This document shows, piece by piece, positions 46,419-55,177 of a stretch of DNA of 64,000 nucleotides (the first letter of the stretch is position 1; the number at the start of each line of letters is the position of its first letter). Under the pieces are notes generated by a model, which saw only the letters and a list, made by a program, of their open reading frames with translations, ran no database searches and was not told the origin of the DNA. A program made the translations under genes and the position numbers. Origin of the DNA: Acidimicrobiales bacterium (GTDB taxonomy: Bacteria; Actinomycetota; Acidimicrobiia; Acidimicrobiales; Aldehydirespiratoraceae); contig JAVJSI010000009.1 of assembly GCA_040219515.1 (NCBI GenBank), positions 62,001 through 126,000 on the forward strand. Reading direction: 5' to 3'.

Positions 46419-47330
46419 ATGAAGGTGCGGATCGGATACGGCATCGGTGCGGTGCCCACGCTCATGGCTCGGCCCGACGGGCTCGGGCAGGTGGTCGACG
46501 AGCTCGAGCGGCTCCGCTTCGACTCGCTCTGGTTTCCCGAGCGGGTCAACAGCCCGCAGCTCGACCCGATCGTGGCGATGGCGTTCGTGGCCGGACGCAC
46601 CCGCAAGCTCAAGTTCGGCTCGGCCGTGGCGGTCCTGCCCGGCCGCAACCCGATCCTGATGGCCAAGATGCTGGCCAGCCTCGATGTGGTCTCCGGCGGC
46701 CGCTGCCTTCCTGCCGTCGGGCTCGGTATCGCCAACACGGCTGAGCACCAGGCGTTCCAGGTCGACCGCAAGGAACGGGCGTCCTGGCTCGACGAGGCAT
46801 TGCCGCTCATGCGTCGGCTCTGGGCCGAGGACACCGTCGACCACGAGGGCGAACGGTTCACCGTGAAGGGTGCGTCCGTTCTCCCCAAGCCGTTGCAGCA
46901 GCCGCTCGAGGTGTGGATGGGCGGCCAGGCGCCGTCGGAGCTTCGCCGCACCGGCCGGTTGGCCGACGGCTGGCTCGCGTCGTTCACCACCCCCGGCGAT
47001 GTCGCGGACGGCATTGCGGCGATCGATGCTGCCGCGTCCGACGCGGGCCGGACGATCGACTCCGAGCACTTTGGCGTGCTGATCCCCTACCTGCCGGGCG
47101 AGGCCGAGACGGCGATTCCCGAGCCGCTGGCCGCCGTGGTCAGCGCCCGCCGACCCGACGCCGACCCTCGCGATGTGGTGGCCACGAGCCGGGCCCGCAT
47201 CGTCGAGCTCGTGAACGAGTACGTCTCCATCGGCGCGTCGAAGTTCGTGCTCTTCCCGTTCGCCGAACCCGACGACTGGCATGCCGAGCTCGACGGCCTC
47301 GCCGATGTGGCGCTCCCGCTCCAGACCTGA
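46419..47330 (+). CDS. LLM-class F420-dependent oxidoreductase (Rv-type)
   Basis: A 303-residue luciferase-like monooxygenase-fold protein. Motifs are VDELERLRFDSLWFPERV, GRNPILMAKMLASLDVVSGGR and GLGIANTAEHQAF. Such proteins use reduced F420 (sometimes FMN) to reduce or oxidise diverse substrates. The ATG at 46419 is chosen to start with MKVRIGYGIGAVPT. It ends 26 bases inside the next gene. The substrate is unknown. Confidence 0.85.
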   Translation: MKVRIGYGIGAVPTLMARPDGLGQVVDELERLRFDSLWFPERVNSPQLDPIVAMAFVAGRTRKLKFGSAVAVLPGRNPILMAKMLASLDVVSGGRCLPAVGLGIANTAEHQAFQVDRKERASWLDEALPLMRRLWAEDTVDHEGERFTVKGASVLPKPLQQPLEVWMGGQAPSELRRTGRLADGWLASFTTPGDVADGIAAIDAAASDAGRTIDSEHFGVLIPYLPGEAETAIPEPLAAVVSARRPDADPRDVVATSRARIVELVNEYVSIGASKFVLFPFAEPDDWHAELDGLADVALPLQT

Positions 47331-47820
47331 CCGGCGGGCCGGCGCATCGGTCCTGCTCGTCACGTTCTTCGTCGCGATGTTCGCCATCGGGGTCGGTGGG
47401 TGTGGCGATTGTCAGACCGATTGCGGCGAGCCCCAGGATCTGACCACGTTCACCGGCGAACTGCTGGTCGTCGAGGACCCGATCGCGACCTTCGACGGCC
47501 CGGAGGGACGCCTCGAGATCCGGATCGAGGACAACCTGAAGTTCCTCGATGTCGGCGAGTCCTACCGGGTCACGGTGTACGCCGACGACGACCGTCCCGA
47601 CGATCCGTACGCCCTGATCAACCCGAGCTGCAGTTGCGGTGGCAGCATCGTCCACGCCGACGGCCAGAGGATCGACACCAGCTACTGGCGCTCCGTCAAG
47701 GAGGAGCCGGCGCTACGCCTCGGCCTTGGACTGTTCGTCGGGGTGCCCGCGCTGACGCTGGTGCTCGTCACCCTCGGTCGTGTCACGCGGGGCCTCCGCA
47801 GTCGCGCCCTCGACGAGTGA
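47305..47820 (+). CDS. Hypothetical membrane protein with two hydrophobic segments
   Basis: A 171-residue protein with an N-terminal hydrophobic segment (VLLVTFFVAMFAIGVGG), an external-looking middle with two Cys pairs (CGDCQTDCG and PSCSCGG) and a C-terminal membrane segment (LGLGLFVGVPALTLVLVTL). It overlaps the F420-oxidoreductase gene by 26 bases in another frame. The start could also be at 47281. I recognise no family; it is probably a small envelope protein. Confidence 0.6.
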   Translation: MWRSRSRPDRRAGASVLLVTFFVAMFAIGVGGCGDCQTDCGEPQDLTTFTGELLVVEDPIATFDGPEGRLEIRIEDNLKFLDVGESYRVTVYADDDRPDDPYALINPSCSCGGSIVHADGQRIDTSYWRSVKEEPALRLGLGLFVGVPALTLVLVTLGRVTRGLRSRALDE

Positions 47821-47843
47821 ACCCTCCCTGATCAGCACCGCGC

Positions 47844-49010
47844 TCAGAGTCGGTCGAAGGCCGCCTCGAGATCGCCCAGCAGGTCGGGCAACGACTCGAT
47901 GCCGACGCTCAGGCGGATGAGGTCGTCGGGCACTTCGAGGGGCGACCCGGCCGCCGACGCATGGGTCATTGCGCCGGGATGCTCGATCAAGGACTCGACC
48001 GCACCGAGCGACTCGGCCAGGGAGAACACGCGGGTCGACGCGGCGAGACGGACGGCTGCATCTCGCCCCCCGGCCACCCGGAACGACACCATGCCGCCGA
48101 ACCCCGACATCTGCCGTGCGGCGACCTCGTGACCGGGGTGCCCGGGCAGACCCGGATAGAGAACCTCGGCCACTTCGTTGCGGCCCTGGAGGAACTCGGC
48201 GACGGCCGCGGCGTTCTCGCAGTGGCGGTCCATCCGCACGGCCAGTGTCTTGAGGCCCCGCAGGGTCAGGTAGTTGTCGAACGGACTCCCGATCGCACCG
48301 ATCGCGTTCTGGAGATAGGCGAGCCGGTCGGCCAGCGCGTCGTCGTCGAGCGCCAGGAACCCGCCGACCACGTCGGAGTGACCGCCGCAGTACTTGGTGG
48401 TGGAGTGGACGACCACGTCGGCGCCGAGCGACAGCGGCTGCTGGAGATAGGGCGTGGCGAACGTGTTGTCGACGACGAACATGGCGTCGCCGGCATGGGC
48501 GACCTCGGCGATCGCGTCGAGGTCGATCACCGTGAGCAGCGGATTCGTGGGAGTCTCGGCCCAGACGATCCGGGTGTTCGGCCGCATCGCCGCTGCGAGA
48601 GCGGCCGGATCGGTGAGGTCGGCGGCCGACCACTCGATGCCGGTCGGGGCCAGGATCGCGGAGATCAGCCGGAACGTGCCGCCGTAGGCATCGTTGCCGA
48701 GCACCACATGGTCGCCGGGCGCGAGGATGCGCAGGAGGGTGTCCTCCGCGGCCATGCCCGAGCCGAAGGCGAGGCCGTGAGCCGCGCCCTCGAGCGACGC
48801 GAGACAGTCCTGCAACGCCGACCGCGTGGGGTTGCCGGTGCGCGAGTACTCGTAGCCCCGATGCACGCCCACGTCCTCCTGCACGAAGGTGGTGGCCAGC
48901 GAGATCGGCGTGACGACGGCGCCGCTGGTGGGGTCGTGGGGCTGACCGGCTCTGATGGCACGGGTCTCGAAGCCCCACGTCTCGGCGTCGGCGAAGATGT
49001 CGTCAGCCAT
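47844..49010 (-). CDS. metB: Cystathionine gamma-synthase/lyase
   Basis: A 388-residue PLP enzyme of Cys/Met metabolism. The PLP lysine is in VVHSTTKYCGGHSD; other blocks are GYEYSRTGNPTRSAL, AFGSGMAAEDTL and WAETPTNPLLTVIDLDAI. The ATG at 49010 overlaps the last 8 bases of the cystathionine beta-synthase gene, so the two are one operon. Together they suggest reverse transsulfuration, so gamma-lyase activity (cystathionine to cysteine) is as likely as synthase activity. Confidence 0.88.
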   Translation of the reverse strand: MADDIFADAETWGFETRAIRAGQPHDPTSGAVVTPISLATTFVQEDVGVHRGYEYSRTGNPTRSALQDCLASLEGAAHGLAFGSGMAAEDTLLRILAPGDHVVLGNDAYGGTFRLISAILAPTGIEWSAADLTDPAALAAAMRPNTRIVWAETPTNPLLTVIDLDAIAEVAHAGDAMFVVDNTFATPYLQQPLSLGADVVVHSTTKYCGGHSDVVGGFLALDDDALADRLAYLQNAIGAIGSPFDNYLTLRGLKTLAVRMDRHCENAAAVAEFLQGRNEVAEVLYPGLPGHPGHEVAARQMSGFGGMVSFRVAGGRDAAVRLAASTRVFSLAESLGAVESLIEHPGAMTHASAAGSPLEVPDDLIRLSVGIESLPDLLGDLEAAFDRL

Positions 49011-50376
49011 TGAAGGCGCCTTTCGACAGGAACGCGAGCACATCGCTCGACGAGATCACCGCACGCGGCCGCCCACCGTCGAGCACCAGCAGCGCCGAGC
49101 ACGATTCGAGCATTTCCACGGCCAAGGCGACCGGTTGGCCGCTGCCGATCGTGCGGAGCTTCGGGCTCATGATGTCCTCCACCGTCTTGTCGAGCACCGA
49201 GTCGGTGTCGAAGGCGAGATCCATCAGCCGCAACTCGCTCACCGAGCCCATCACCTCGGCGGCGGCCAACGGCATGTCGTTCTTGGCCACCGGCAACTGC
49301 GACACGCCGTACTCGCTCATCATCTGGGCGGCCTCTCGGACGGTCTGCTGCGGCTGGACGTAGAGCAGTTCGGGCACCCCTTCGCGTCGCGAGCCGAGCA
49401 CGTCGGCCACCACGGGGCCGTCGGCGCGGATGAAGCCGAAGCCGGCCATCCATTCGTCGTCGAACACGGTGGACAGGTAGAGCCGGCCGTTGTCGGGCAC
49501 GAGCACGACGACGAGATCGTCGGGTCCGCAGTTCTCGGCCACCTTCAGCGCCGCGTTGACCGCGGTGCCGCCGGAACCACCGATGAGCAGGCCCTCCTCG
49601 CGGGTGACGGCCCGGGCGGTGAGGAACGAGTCCTGGTCGCTGACCGGAATGGTCTCGTCGACGAGATCGGCGTGGTAGGTCTCCGGGAAGAAGTCCTCGC
49701 CCACGCCCTCGACCAGATACGGACGACCGGAACCACCCGAGTAGACGGAGCCCTCGGGGTCGGCCGCGATGATCCTGATGTCGGGGTTCTGTTCCTTGAG
49801 GTAGCGCCCGACGCCGCTGAGCGTGCCGCCCGTACCCGCGCCGGCGATGAAGTGGGTGACCTTGCCGTCGGTCTGACGCCAGATCTCGGGTCCGGTTGCT
49901 TCGTAGTGGGCCCGGGGGTTGTCCTGGTTCTGGTACTGGTTGGGCCGGTAGGCGCCGGGGATCTCTTTCACCAGTCGCTCCGCGGTCGAGTAGTACGACG
50001 CCGGATCTTCCGGCGCGACGGCGACGGGGCACACGACCACCTCGGCGCCGTAGGCCCGCAGCAGGTCGACCTTCTCGCTGCCGACCTTGTCGGTCATCAC
50101 GAAGATGCACTTGTAACCCCGCTGGGCCGCCACGATGGCGAGACCGACGCCGGTGTTGCCCGAGGTGGGCTCGATGATGGTGCCCCCCGGCTTCAGCAAT
50201 CCGTCTCGTTCGGCCGCGTCGATCATCGCGATCGCGGGCCGGTCCTTGGAGGAACCGCCCGGGTTCGTCATCTCCGCCTTGACGACGACGGGGCACGGGA
50301 GACCCTGGCCGACCTGGCGGAGCCGTACCAGCGGGGTCTCGCCGACCATGTCGAGTACCGAGTCGAAGATCTCCAT
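49003..50376 (-). CDS. cbs: Cystathionine beta-synthase with C-terminal CBS domains
   Basis: A 457-residue PLP enzyme. K44 (GGSSKDRPAIAMI) binds PLP; IEPTSGNTGVGLAIVAA and FIAGAGTGGTLSGVGRYLK are the family motifs. The tandem CBS pair near 340-457 (VREAAQMMSEYGVSQLPV and LVLDGGRPRAVISSSDVL) is the regulatory module. It condenses serine or cysteine with homocysteine. The ATG at 50376 has GGGGGA upstream; the extra residues to 50394 are not needed. It is divergent from the CaiB gene, with the TetR-like operator between. Confidence 0.9.
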   Translation of the reverse strand: MEIFDSVLDMVGETPLVRLRQVGQGLPCPVVVKAEMTNPGGSSKDRPAIAMIDAAERDGLLKPGGTIIEPTSGNTGVGLAIVAAQRGYKCIFVMTDKVGSEKVDLLRAYGAEVVVCPVAVAPEDPASYYSTAERLVKEIPGAYRPNQYQNQDNPRAHYEATGPEIWRQTDGKVTHFIAGAGTGGTLSGVGRYLKEQNPDIRIIAADPEGSVYSGGSGRPYLVEGVGEDFFPETYHADLVDETIPVSDQDSFLTARAVTREEGLLIGGSGGTAVNAALKVAENCGPDDLVVVLVPDNGRLYLSTVFDDEWMAGFGFIRADGPVVADVLGSRREGVPELLYVQPQQTVREAAQMMSEYGVSQLPVAKNDMPLAAAEVMGSVSELRLMDLAFDTDSVLDKTVEDIMSPKLRTIGSGQPVALAVEMLESCSALLVLDGGRPRAVISSSDVLAFLSKGAFNG

Positions 50377-50469
50377 GCGTCCCCCTGGGAGCAATCACGT
50401 GTCCACGGTCAACGTTAGGCCGCCGACGAAACCGACAACCGGGATGTCCCACCCGGCATTCCCAGACGA

Positions 50470-50491
50470 TAGTTTCTGACGGTCCGTCAGA
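50470..50491 (+). promoter_or_regulatory. Operator-promoter of the CaiB gene at 50514 (copy 1 of a shared palindrome)
   Basis: TAGTTT (50470-50475) is a -10 box whose last T is the first base of the perfect 17-bp palindrome TCTGACGGTCCGTCAGA (50475-50491). The identical palindrome, overlapping a -10 box in the same way, occurs at 59727-59743. A TetR-family repressor is the expected binder. The ATG is 22 bases after the palindrome, so this mRNA has a short leader. Confidence 0.75.
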
Positions 50492-50513
50492 TTTCTCAGA
50501 GGTGTCTCCCGCA

Positions 50514-51773
50514 ATGTCTGAACCGTCAGCTTCCGATCAGTCCCAGCTTCTCTCCGGTGTCCGGGTGATCGAGTCCAGCCTTCTCGGTCCCGGTCATGTC
50601 GCCACGTTCTTCGCCGATCTCGGCGCCGACGTGATCAAGGTCGAGTCGCCGGCCGGTGACTACATCCGCCAGATGACCTGGCCGATCGTCGAGGGCGTGT
50701 CGCTGCTGCACCTCCACACCCATCGCGGCAAGCGGGGCATCACCCTCGACCTCAAGTCAGAAGAGGGCAAGCAGCTCTACAAGGAGCTCGTCGCCACCGC
50801 CGACGTCGTCGTGGAGGCGATGCGACCGGGCGCGCTGGCCAAGCTCGGCCTCGGCTACGAGGACCTCAAGAAGGTCAACCCCAAGATCGTCTTCGCGACC
50901 CTCTCGGGCTATGGCGCCACCGGCCCCTACAAGGACATGCCCAGCCACGGCATCGCCTACGACACCTGGGCCGGCATCGTGCAGCCGGTCGTCGACGACG
51001 AGGGCTTCGCCCACATTCCGCCCACCATGCCCAACGTGGGCATCAACGTCGGCCCCATGGTCGGCGCGATGGCCATCCTCGCCGGCATCATCAAGGCTCG
51101 CGAAACCGGTGAGGGTTGCCAGATGGAGATGGCCCAGTCCGACGCCGCCGCCTACATGGACTGGTACCGCATCGAGTCCGAGCGGGCCTATCTGCGCCCC
51201 GAGGACGAGGTCACCGGCAACCCCAGCGACAACTACGAGCGCCGTCCCGCGGGGCTGGCCGGCATGTGGGAGGGCGTGCGCTACCAGATGTACGAAGCGT
51301 CAGACGGCCATGTGCTGTTCATGGCCAGCGAGCAGGCGTTCTGGAAGAACTTCTGCGAAGGCGCCGGCCGCATGGACCTCTTCGACAAGTGGCCCGGCTC
51401 GAAGTACGCCGATCACGCCAAGGGCAACAAGGAACTCCAGCGCGAACTGCAGCAGGTGTTCAAGACCAAGACGTGTGCGGAATGGCTCGAGTTTTCCAAC
51501 GAGTTCAATACCACGATCGCCCCGGTGAACACGCCGGCCAACATCGGCGACGACCCGCAGTTCCAGGCACGGATGGGCTTCTACCCGACCGAGGCCGTCG
51601 GCTGCGAGCAGCTGCCCCTGCCGGTGTTCGTCAACGGTGCGCTCCCCCCGACACCGACCATGGCGCCGACGGTCGGCGAGCACAACGACGACGTGATGGC
51701 CGACGTGCTCGGCAAGTCCGCCGACGAGATCGCAGCGCTGAAGGCCGCCGGCGCGTTCGGCACACCGACCTGA
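50514..51773 (+). CDS. CaiB/BaiF family CoA-transferase
   Basis: A 419-residue family III CoA-transferase. The N-terminal LLSGVRVIESSLLGPGHVATFFADLGADVIKVESPAGD is standard, and the catalytic Asp is in SHGIAYDTWAGIV. It would move CoA between carboxylic acids. The ATG at 50514 is used; GTG/ATG alternatives lie 4 codons upstream. Its promoter carries the palindrome shared with the acyl-CoA dehydrogenase at 59764, linking it to that catabolic group. Confidence 0.88.
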   Translation: MSEPSASDQSQLLSGVRVIESSLLGPGHVATFFADLGADVIKVESPAGDYIRQMTWPIVEGVSLLHLHTHRGKRGITLDLKSEEGKQLYKELVATADVVVEAMRPGALAKLGLGYEDLKKVNPKIVFATLSGYGATGPYKDMPSHGIAYDTWAGIVQPVVDDEGFAHIPPTMPNVGINVGPMVGAMAILAGIIKARETGEGCQMEMAQSDAAAYMDWYRIESERAYLRPEDEVTGNPSDNYERRPAGLAGMWEGVRYQMYEASDGHVLFMASEQAFWKNFCEGAGRMDLFDKWPGSKYADHAKGNKELQRELQQVFKTKTCAEWLEFSNEFNTTIAPVNTPANIGDDPQFQARMGFYPTEAVGCEQLPLPVFVNGALPPTPTMAPTVGEHNDDVMADVLGKSADEIAALKAAGAFGTPT

Positions 51774-51792
51774 TCCTCCGCCTCTCGGTGTC

Positions 51793-53112
51793 TCAGGCCG
51801 GTGCGGGCTCCGGCTCCGGCTCTGGTTCGGGGACCGGCTCGAGCAGGCTCGTGCGGCGGAAGAACGCCGCCGCTTGACCGCGGGTGGCGTTGCCGTCGGG
51901 ATCGAACGTGGTCGGCGTCGTGCCGGTCGTGACCCCCACCTCGGCCGCCCAGGCGACCGCACCGAACGCGAAGCTCGTGTCGTCGATGTCGCCGAACCCC
52001 GGCGCGAGGTTCGTCGCCTCCGGTGATGCCAGATACCGCCAGAGGAACGTCACGAACTCCGCACGGGTCAACGGTCGGTCCGGGCTGAACGTGGTCGGCG
52101 TGGTGCCCGTGGTCAGTTCCTCGGCCACCAGCCACGCGACGGCGTCCTCGTAGAACGCGTCCGCCCGCAGGTCGGTGAACGGGACGACCACTTCCCCATT
52201 GCCGTCGGCCGGGGGCTCGCCGGCCAGCCGCCACAGCATCGTGGCTGTCTCGGCCCGGGTGATCGTGCGGTCCTCGCAGAATCGACCGGGTCGACAACCG
52301 GTCGTGATCGCTTCGTCGACCAGCCAGTCGATGTCGTCGGCGAAGGTGGAGCCGGTGGTGTCACAGAAGGGGGTGTCGGCATTGGGAGCGAACTTCGCAC
52401 AGAGGATGTTCTCGGTGCCGATCCAGACGAACTCCCACGGCTCGGGGACCGGCCCGACCGGCGACGAACCCTCCGGGTAGCTCGGGATCCACCCGTGAAG
52501 TTTGGCATTGGCGAAGTTGTCCGCCGCCAACCACTGGTAGGTCCCCGAGTTGCGGAACGCGAAACCGCTCGCACTGGCCGACCTCACATCGACGGCGTAG
52601 CCGGTGTGGTGCTTCGAGTAACCGGGCACCGCCACAGTGCGCAACACCGTGTCGATGGAGCCGTCGCTCGTGCCCCCGAGCCGGCTGAGGAAGATGCCGA
52701 CCTGGCTGGACTGGCTGCGATACGCGGACGTGAGCTGAAGCGAGTGACCGGCGGCGTTGGCGGCCGCCTGGAGGGACTCCCACGCGGCGGCCGCGCCGGC
52801 CTGGAGCTGGCGCCCGTCGACCGCGACCAGGCCCACGTTCGCCTGGGCTCGGCGCTTGTAGCCACGCCCTTCGCCGATGCCACGAATCCGCGCGTCGACC
52901 TCGGCGTTGCCGGTGATCGACGGTGGGGCGCCGATCGGACCCAGACCGGAGAGTTCGGCATTGTCGAACGCGGCGAGGAACTCGTCGGGCGTGAAGTTCG
53001 TCGCTCGAACCGCGGCGGCAACCTCGTCGACGTCGACGGCGGCGGCGGGCGAGGCCGCCATGAGGCTCGCCACCACGAGCACACTCAGCATCACTCCACT
53101 CAACCTGCGCAC
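51793..53112 (-). CDS. Secreted VanY-like (M15) protein with SLH repeats
   Basis: A 439-residue protein with a signal peptide (GVMLSVLVVASLMAASPAAA). Residues 100-235 form a D-Ala-D-Ala carboxypeptidase-like M15 domain: TSAYRSQSSQ and YSKHHTGYAVDVR hold the first His and Asp ligands. The last motif reads EPWEFVW where ExxH is usual, so the third zinc His is replaced by Glu. Three S-layer homology repeats follow (ITTGCRPG, LTTGTTPTTFSPDRPLTRAEF, VTTGTTPTTFDPDG), and a Pro-Glu tail ends it. GGAGG lies 7 bases before the GTG start. The repeats match those of the giant protein at 41985. Confidence 0.85.
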   Translation of the reverse strand: MRRLSGVMLSVLVVASLMAASPAAAVDVDEVAAAVRATNFTPDEFLAAFDNAELSGLGPIGAPPSITGNAEVDARIRGIGEGRGYKRRAQANVGLVAVDGRQLQAGAAAAWESLQAAANAAGHSLQLTSAYRSQSSQVGIFLSRLGGTSDGSIDTVLRTVAVPGYSKHHTGYAVDVRSASASGFAFRNSGTYQWLAADNFANAKLHGWIPSYPEGSSPVGPVPEPWEFVWIGTENILCAKFAPNADTPFCDTTGSTFADDIDWLVDEAITTGCRPGRFCEDRTITRAETATMLWRLAGEPPADGNGEVVVPFTDLRADAFYEDAVAWLVAEELTTGTTPTTFSPDRPLTRAEFVTFLWRYLASPEATNLAPGFGDIDDTSFAFGAVAWAAEVGVTTGTTPTTFDPDGNATRGQAAAFFRRTSLLEPVPEPEPEPEPAPA

Positions 53113-53213
53113 TGCTGTTCCTCCGTCGTCGACGGCGCCACGCTACTGGGGCTGCCGCCGAGCCGGTGAGATCCAGTCTTGCCACTGCCGCACTCGCCCT
53201 GCGATCCTCACGC

Positions 53214-54104
53214 ATGCCCATCGACATCCGCAACCGCCTCGAGACCACCGGCGTGTGGTTCTTCACCGACACCCTGACGACCGAGCAGTCGCGCGAAACC
53301 GCGGCTCGGATCGAATCACTCGGCTATTCGACACTGTGGATCCCCGACACCCTCGGCCGCGATCCGTTCGTCAACGCCGCCACCCTGCTCGATGCCACGA
53401 CCGAACTGCTCGTGGCCACCGGCATCGCCAACATCCACATGCGTCACCCCGGGATGATGAAGCAGGGAGCGTTCGCGCTCGCCGAGTTCTCCGGGGGCCG
53501 CTTCGTACTCGGACTCGGTGTGTCCCACGCGCCGATGGTCGAAGGACTCCGACAACTCCCCTACGAGAAGCCACTGTCGACCATGCGCACCTATGTCGAC
53601 GCCATGAACGCCTCGATGTACATGGCCACACCACCGGCCGAGGAGCCGACCGTCGTACTCGCCGCCCTCGGACCCAAGATGCTCGCCATGGCGGCCGAGA
53701 AGACCGCCGGCGCCCACCCCTACTGGACCACCCCCGATCACACTGCCCAGGCCCGCGAGATCATGGGCCCCGACGCCCTGTTGTGCGTCGAGCAGAAGTG
53801 CGTGCTCACCACCGACAAGGAGGTGGCCCACCAGGCCACCAGGGACCAGCTGGGTCTCTACGCCGACCTGCCGAATTATCGCAACAACTGGCTCCGCCTC
53901 GGCTTCACCGAGGACGAGATCGAGTCCCGCGATCCCCGATTCCTCGATGCCGTGATGGCCTGGGGCGACGAATCCACCATCGCCGCTCGCGTGCAGGCCC
54001 ACTACGACGCCGGCGCGACCCACGTGTGCATCCAGCCGGTCAACCCGGTTGACCGAACGCAGCCGGACTGGCGCCTCCTCGAGGCATTGAGCCCGAAGGG
54101 CTGA
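53214..54104 (+). CDS. LLM-class F420-dependent oxidoreductase (TIGR03620-like)
   Basis: A 296-residue F420-type oxidoreductase with the family blocks IESLGYSTLWIPDTLGRDPF, ATGIANIHMRHPGMMKQGAFAL and GGRFVLGLGVSHAPMVEG. It reads into the phosphotransferase gene with only 5 bases between. Relatives in actinobacteria are linked to lipid catabolism. The ATG at 53214 is preferred because the codons before it are arginine/serine-rich and outside the family. Confidence 0.85.
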   Translation: MPIDIRNRLETTGVWFFTDTLTTEQSRETAARIESLGYSTLWIPDTLGRDPFVNAATLLDATTELLVATGIANIHMRHPGMMKQGAFALAEFSGGRFVLGLGVSHAPMVEGLRQLPYEKPLSTMRTYVDAMNASMYMATPPAEEPTVVLAALGPKMLAMAAEKTAGAHPYWTTPDHTAQAREIMGPDALLCVEQKCVLTTDKEVAHQATRDQLGLYADLPNYRNNWLRLGFTEDEIESRDPRFLDAVMAWGDESTIAARVQAHYDAGATHVCIQPVNPVDRTQPDWRLLEALSPKG

Positions 54105-54109
54105 CGAGG

Positions 54110-55144
54110 ATGGACGCGCCGCGCGGCATCGATGCCGGTCCCGTCACCGCCTGGATCCTCGACCGACGACCCGATCTCACCACGCCGCTCACCTTCGAGA
54201 TGATCACCGGGGGCGCGTCGAACCTGACGTTCCGGGTGACCGATGCGAAGGGAGTCCGGCTCGTGCTGCGCCGCCCGCCGACCGGGCACGTGCTCGCCAG
54301 CGCGCACGACATGGCCCGCGAGCACCGGATCATGGATGCCCTCCGCTCCACCGCAGTTCCCGTCCCATCGATGATCGGTCTCTGCCAGGACGACGCCGTC
54401 AACGGGGCCGACTTCTACGTGATGGATTTCGTCGAGGGTTCGATCGTGTTCGACCGGGCCGACGGCGAGGCCGTGGCGCCCGATCTTCGGCCGGTGATGA
54501 CCAACTCGCTGACCGACACGCTGGCCGCCCTCCACGCCGTCGACCCCGACGAGGTCGGGCTCGGCGACCTCGGCCGCAAGGAGGATTACTGCGCCCGCCA
54601 GCTCCGCCGGTGGAAACGTCAGATCGACGAGGGATCCGACCGCGAGATGCCGCTCTTCCAGGATCTGCACGACCGCTTCGTCGCCGCGATCCCACCCCAG
54701 CAGGGTGCCGGCATCGTCCACGGCGACTATCGCATGGACAACTGCATGATGGCGGCCGACGGCCGAGTGGCCGCCGTGCTCGACTGGGAACTGTGCACCC
54801 TGGGCGACGTGCTCGCCGACGTGGCCGGCATGGCCATGTGGTGGGGTGACGACCCCGCCGCGTCCGGACGCCTGGCCGACGTGCCCACCCGGGCCGAGGG
54901 CTTCGGTACCCGCGTCGACATGCTCGAGCGCTACGCCACACACTCGGCGCGCGATGTCTCCGATCTGCCCTGGTACGTGGCCTTCCAGCACTGGCGTCTC
55001 GCGGCCATCAGCGAGGGCGTCCGGGTGCGATTCGCCGCCGGCGCGATGGGCGATCAGGTGGGCACGGCCGAGGCCGACGCCCGTGTCGCCGTCGACCGGC
55101 TGGTCGAGATGGCCGACCGCATCCTGCGGGCCGGCACACTGTGA
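54110..55144 (+). CDS. Phosphotransferase family protein (APH/ACAD10-like)
   Basis: A 344-residue kinase-like fold protein. The catalytic loop is IVHGDYRMDNCMMAADGR and the metal Asp is in AVLDWELCTLGDVLADVAG. These proteins resemble the N-terminal domain of ACAD10/ACAD11, which phosphorylate hydroxyacyl-CoA in fatty acid breakdown, so a role in 4-hydroxyacyl-CoA metabolism is plausible, in keeping with the neighbouring genes. It starts 5 bases after the F420 gene. Confidence 0.85.
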   Translation: MDAPRGIDAGPVTAWILDRRPDLTTPLTFEMITGGASNLTFRVTDAKGVRLVLRRPPTGHVLASAHDMAREHRIMDALRSTAVPVPSMIGLCQDDAVNGADFYVMDFVEGSIVFDRADGEAVAPDLRPVMTNSLTDTLAALHAVDPDEVGLGDLGRKEDYCARQLRRWKRQIDEGSDREMPLFQDLHDRFVAAIPPQQGAGIVHGDYRMDNCMMAADGRVAAVLDWELCTLGDVLADVAGMAMWWGDDPAASGRLADVPTRAEGFGTRVDMLERYATHSARDVSDLPWYVAFQHWRLAAISEGVRVRFAAGAMGDQVGTAEADARVAVDRLVEMADRILRAGTL

Positions 55145-55177
55145 GTCACTGGTCGTCGCGCCCTGAGGCGCCGACGC

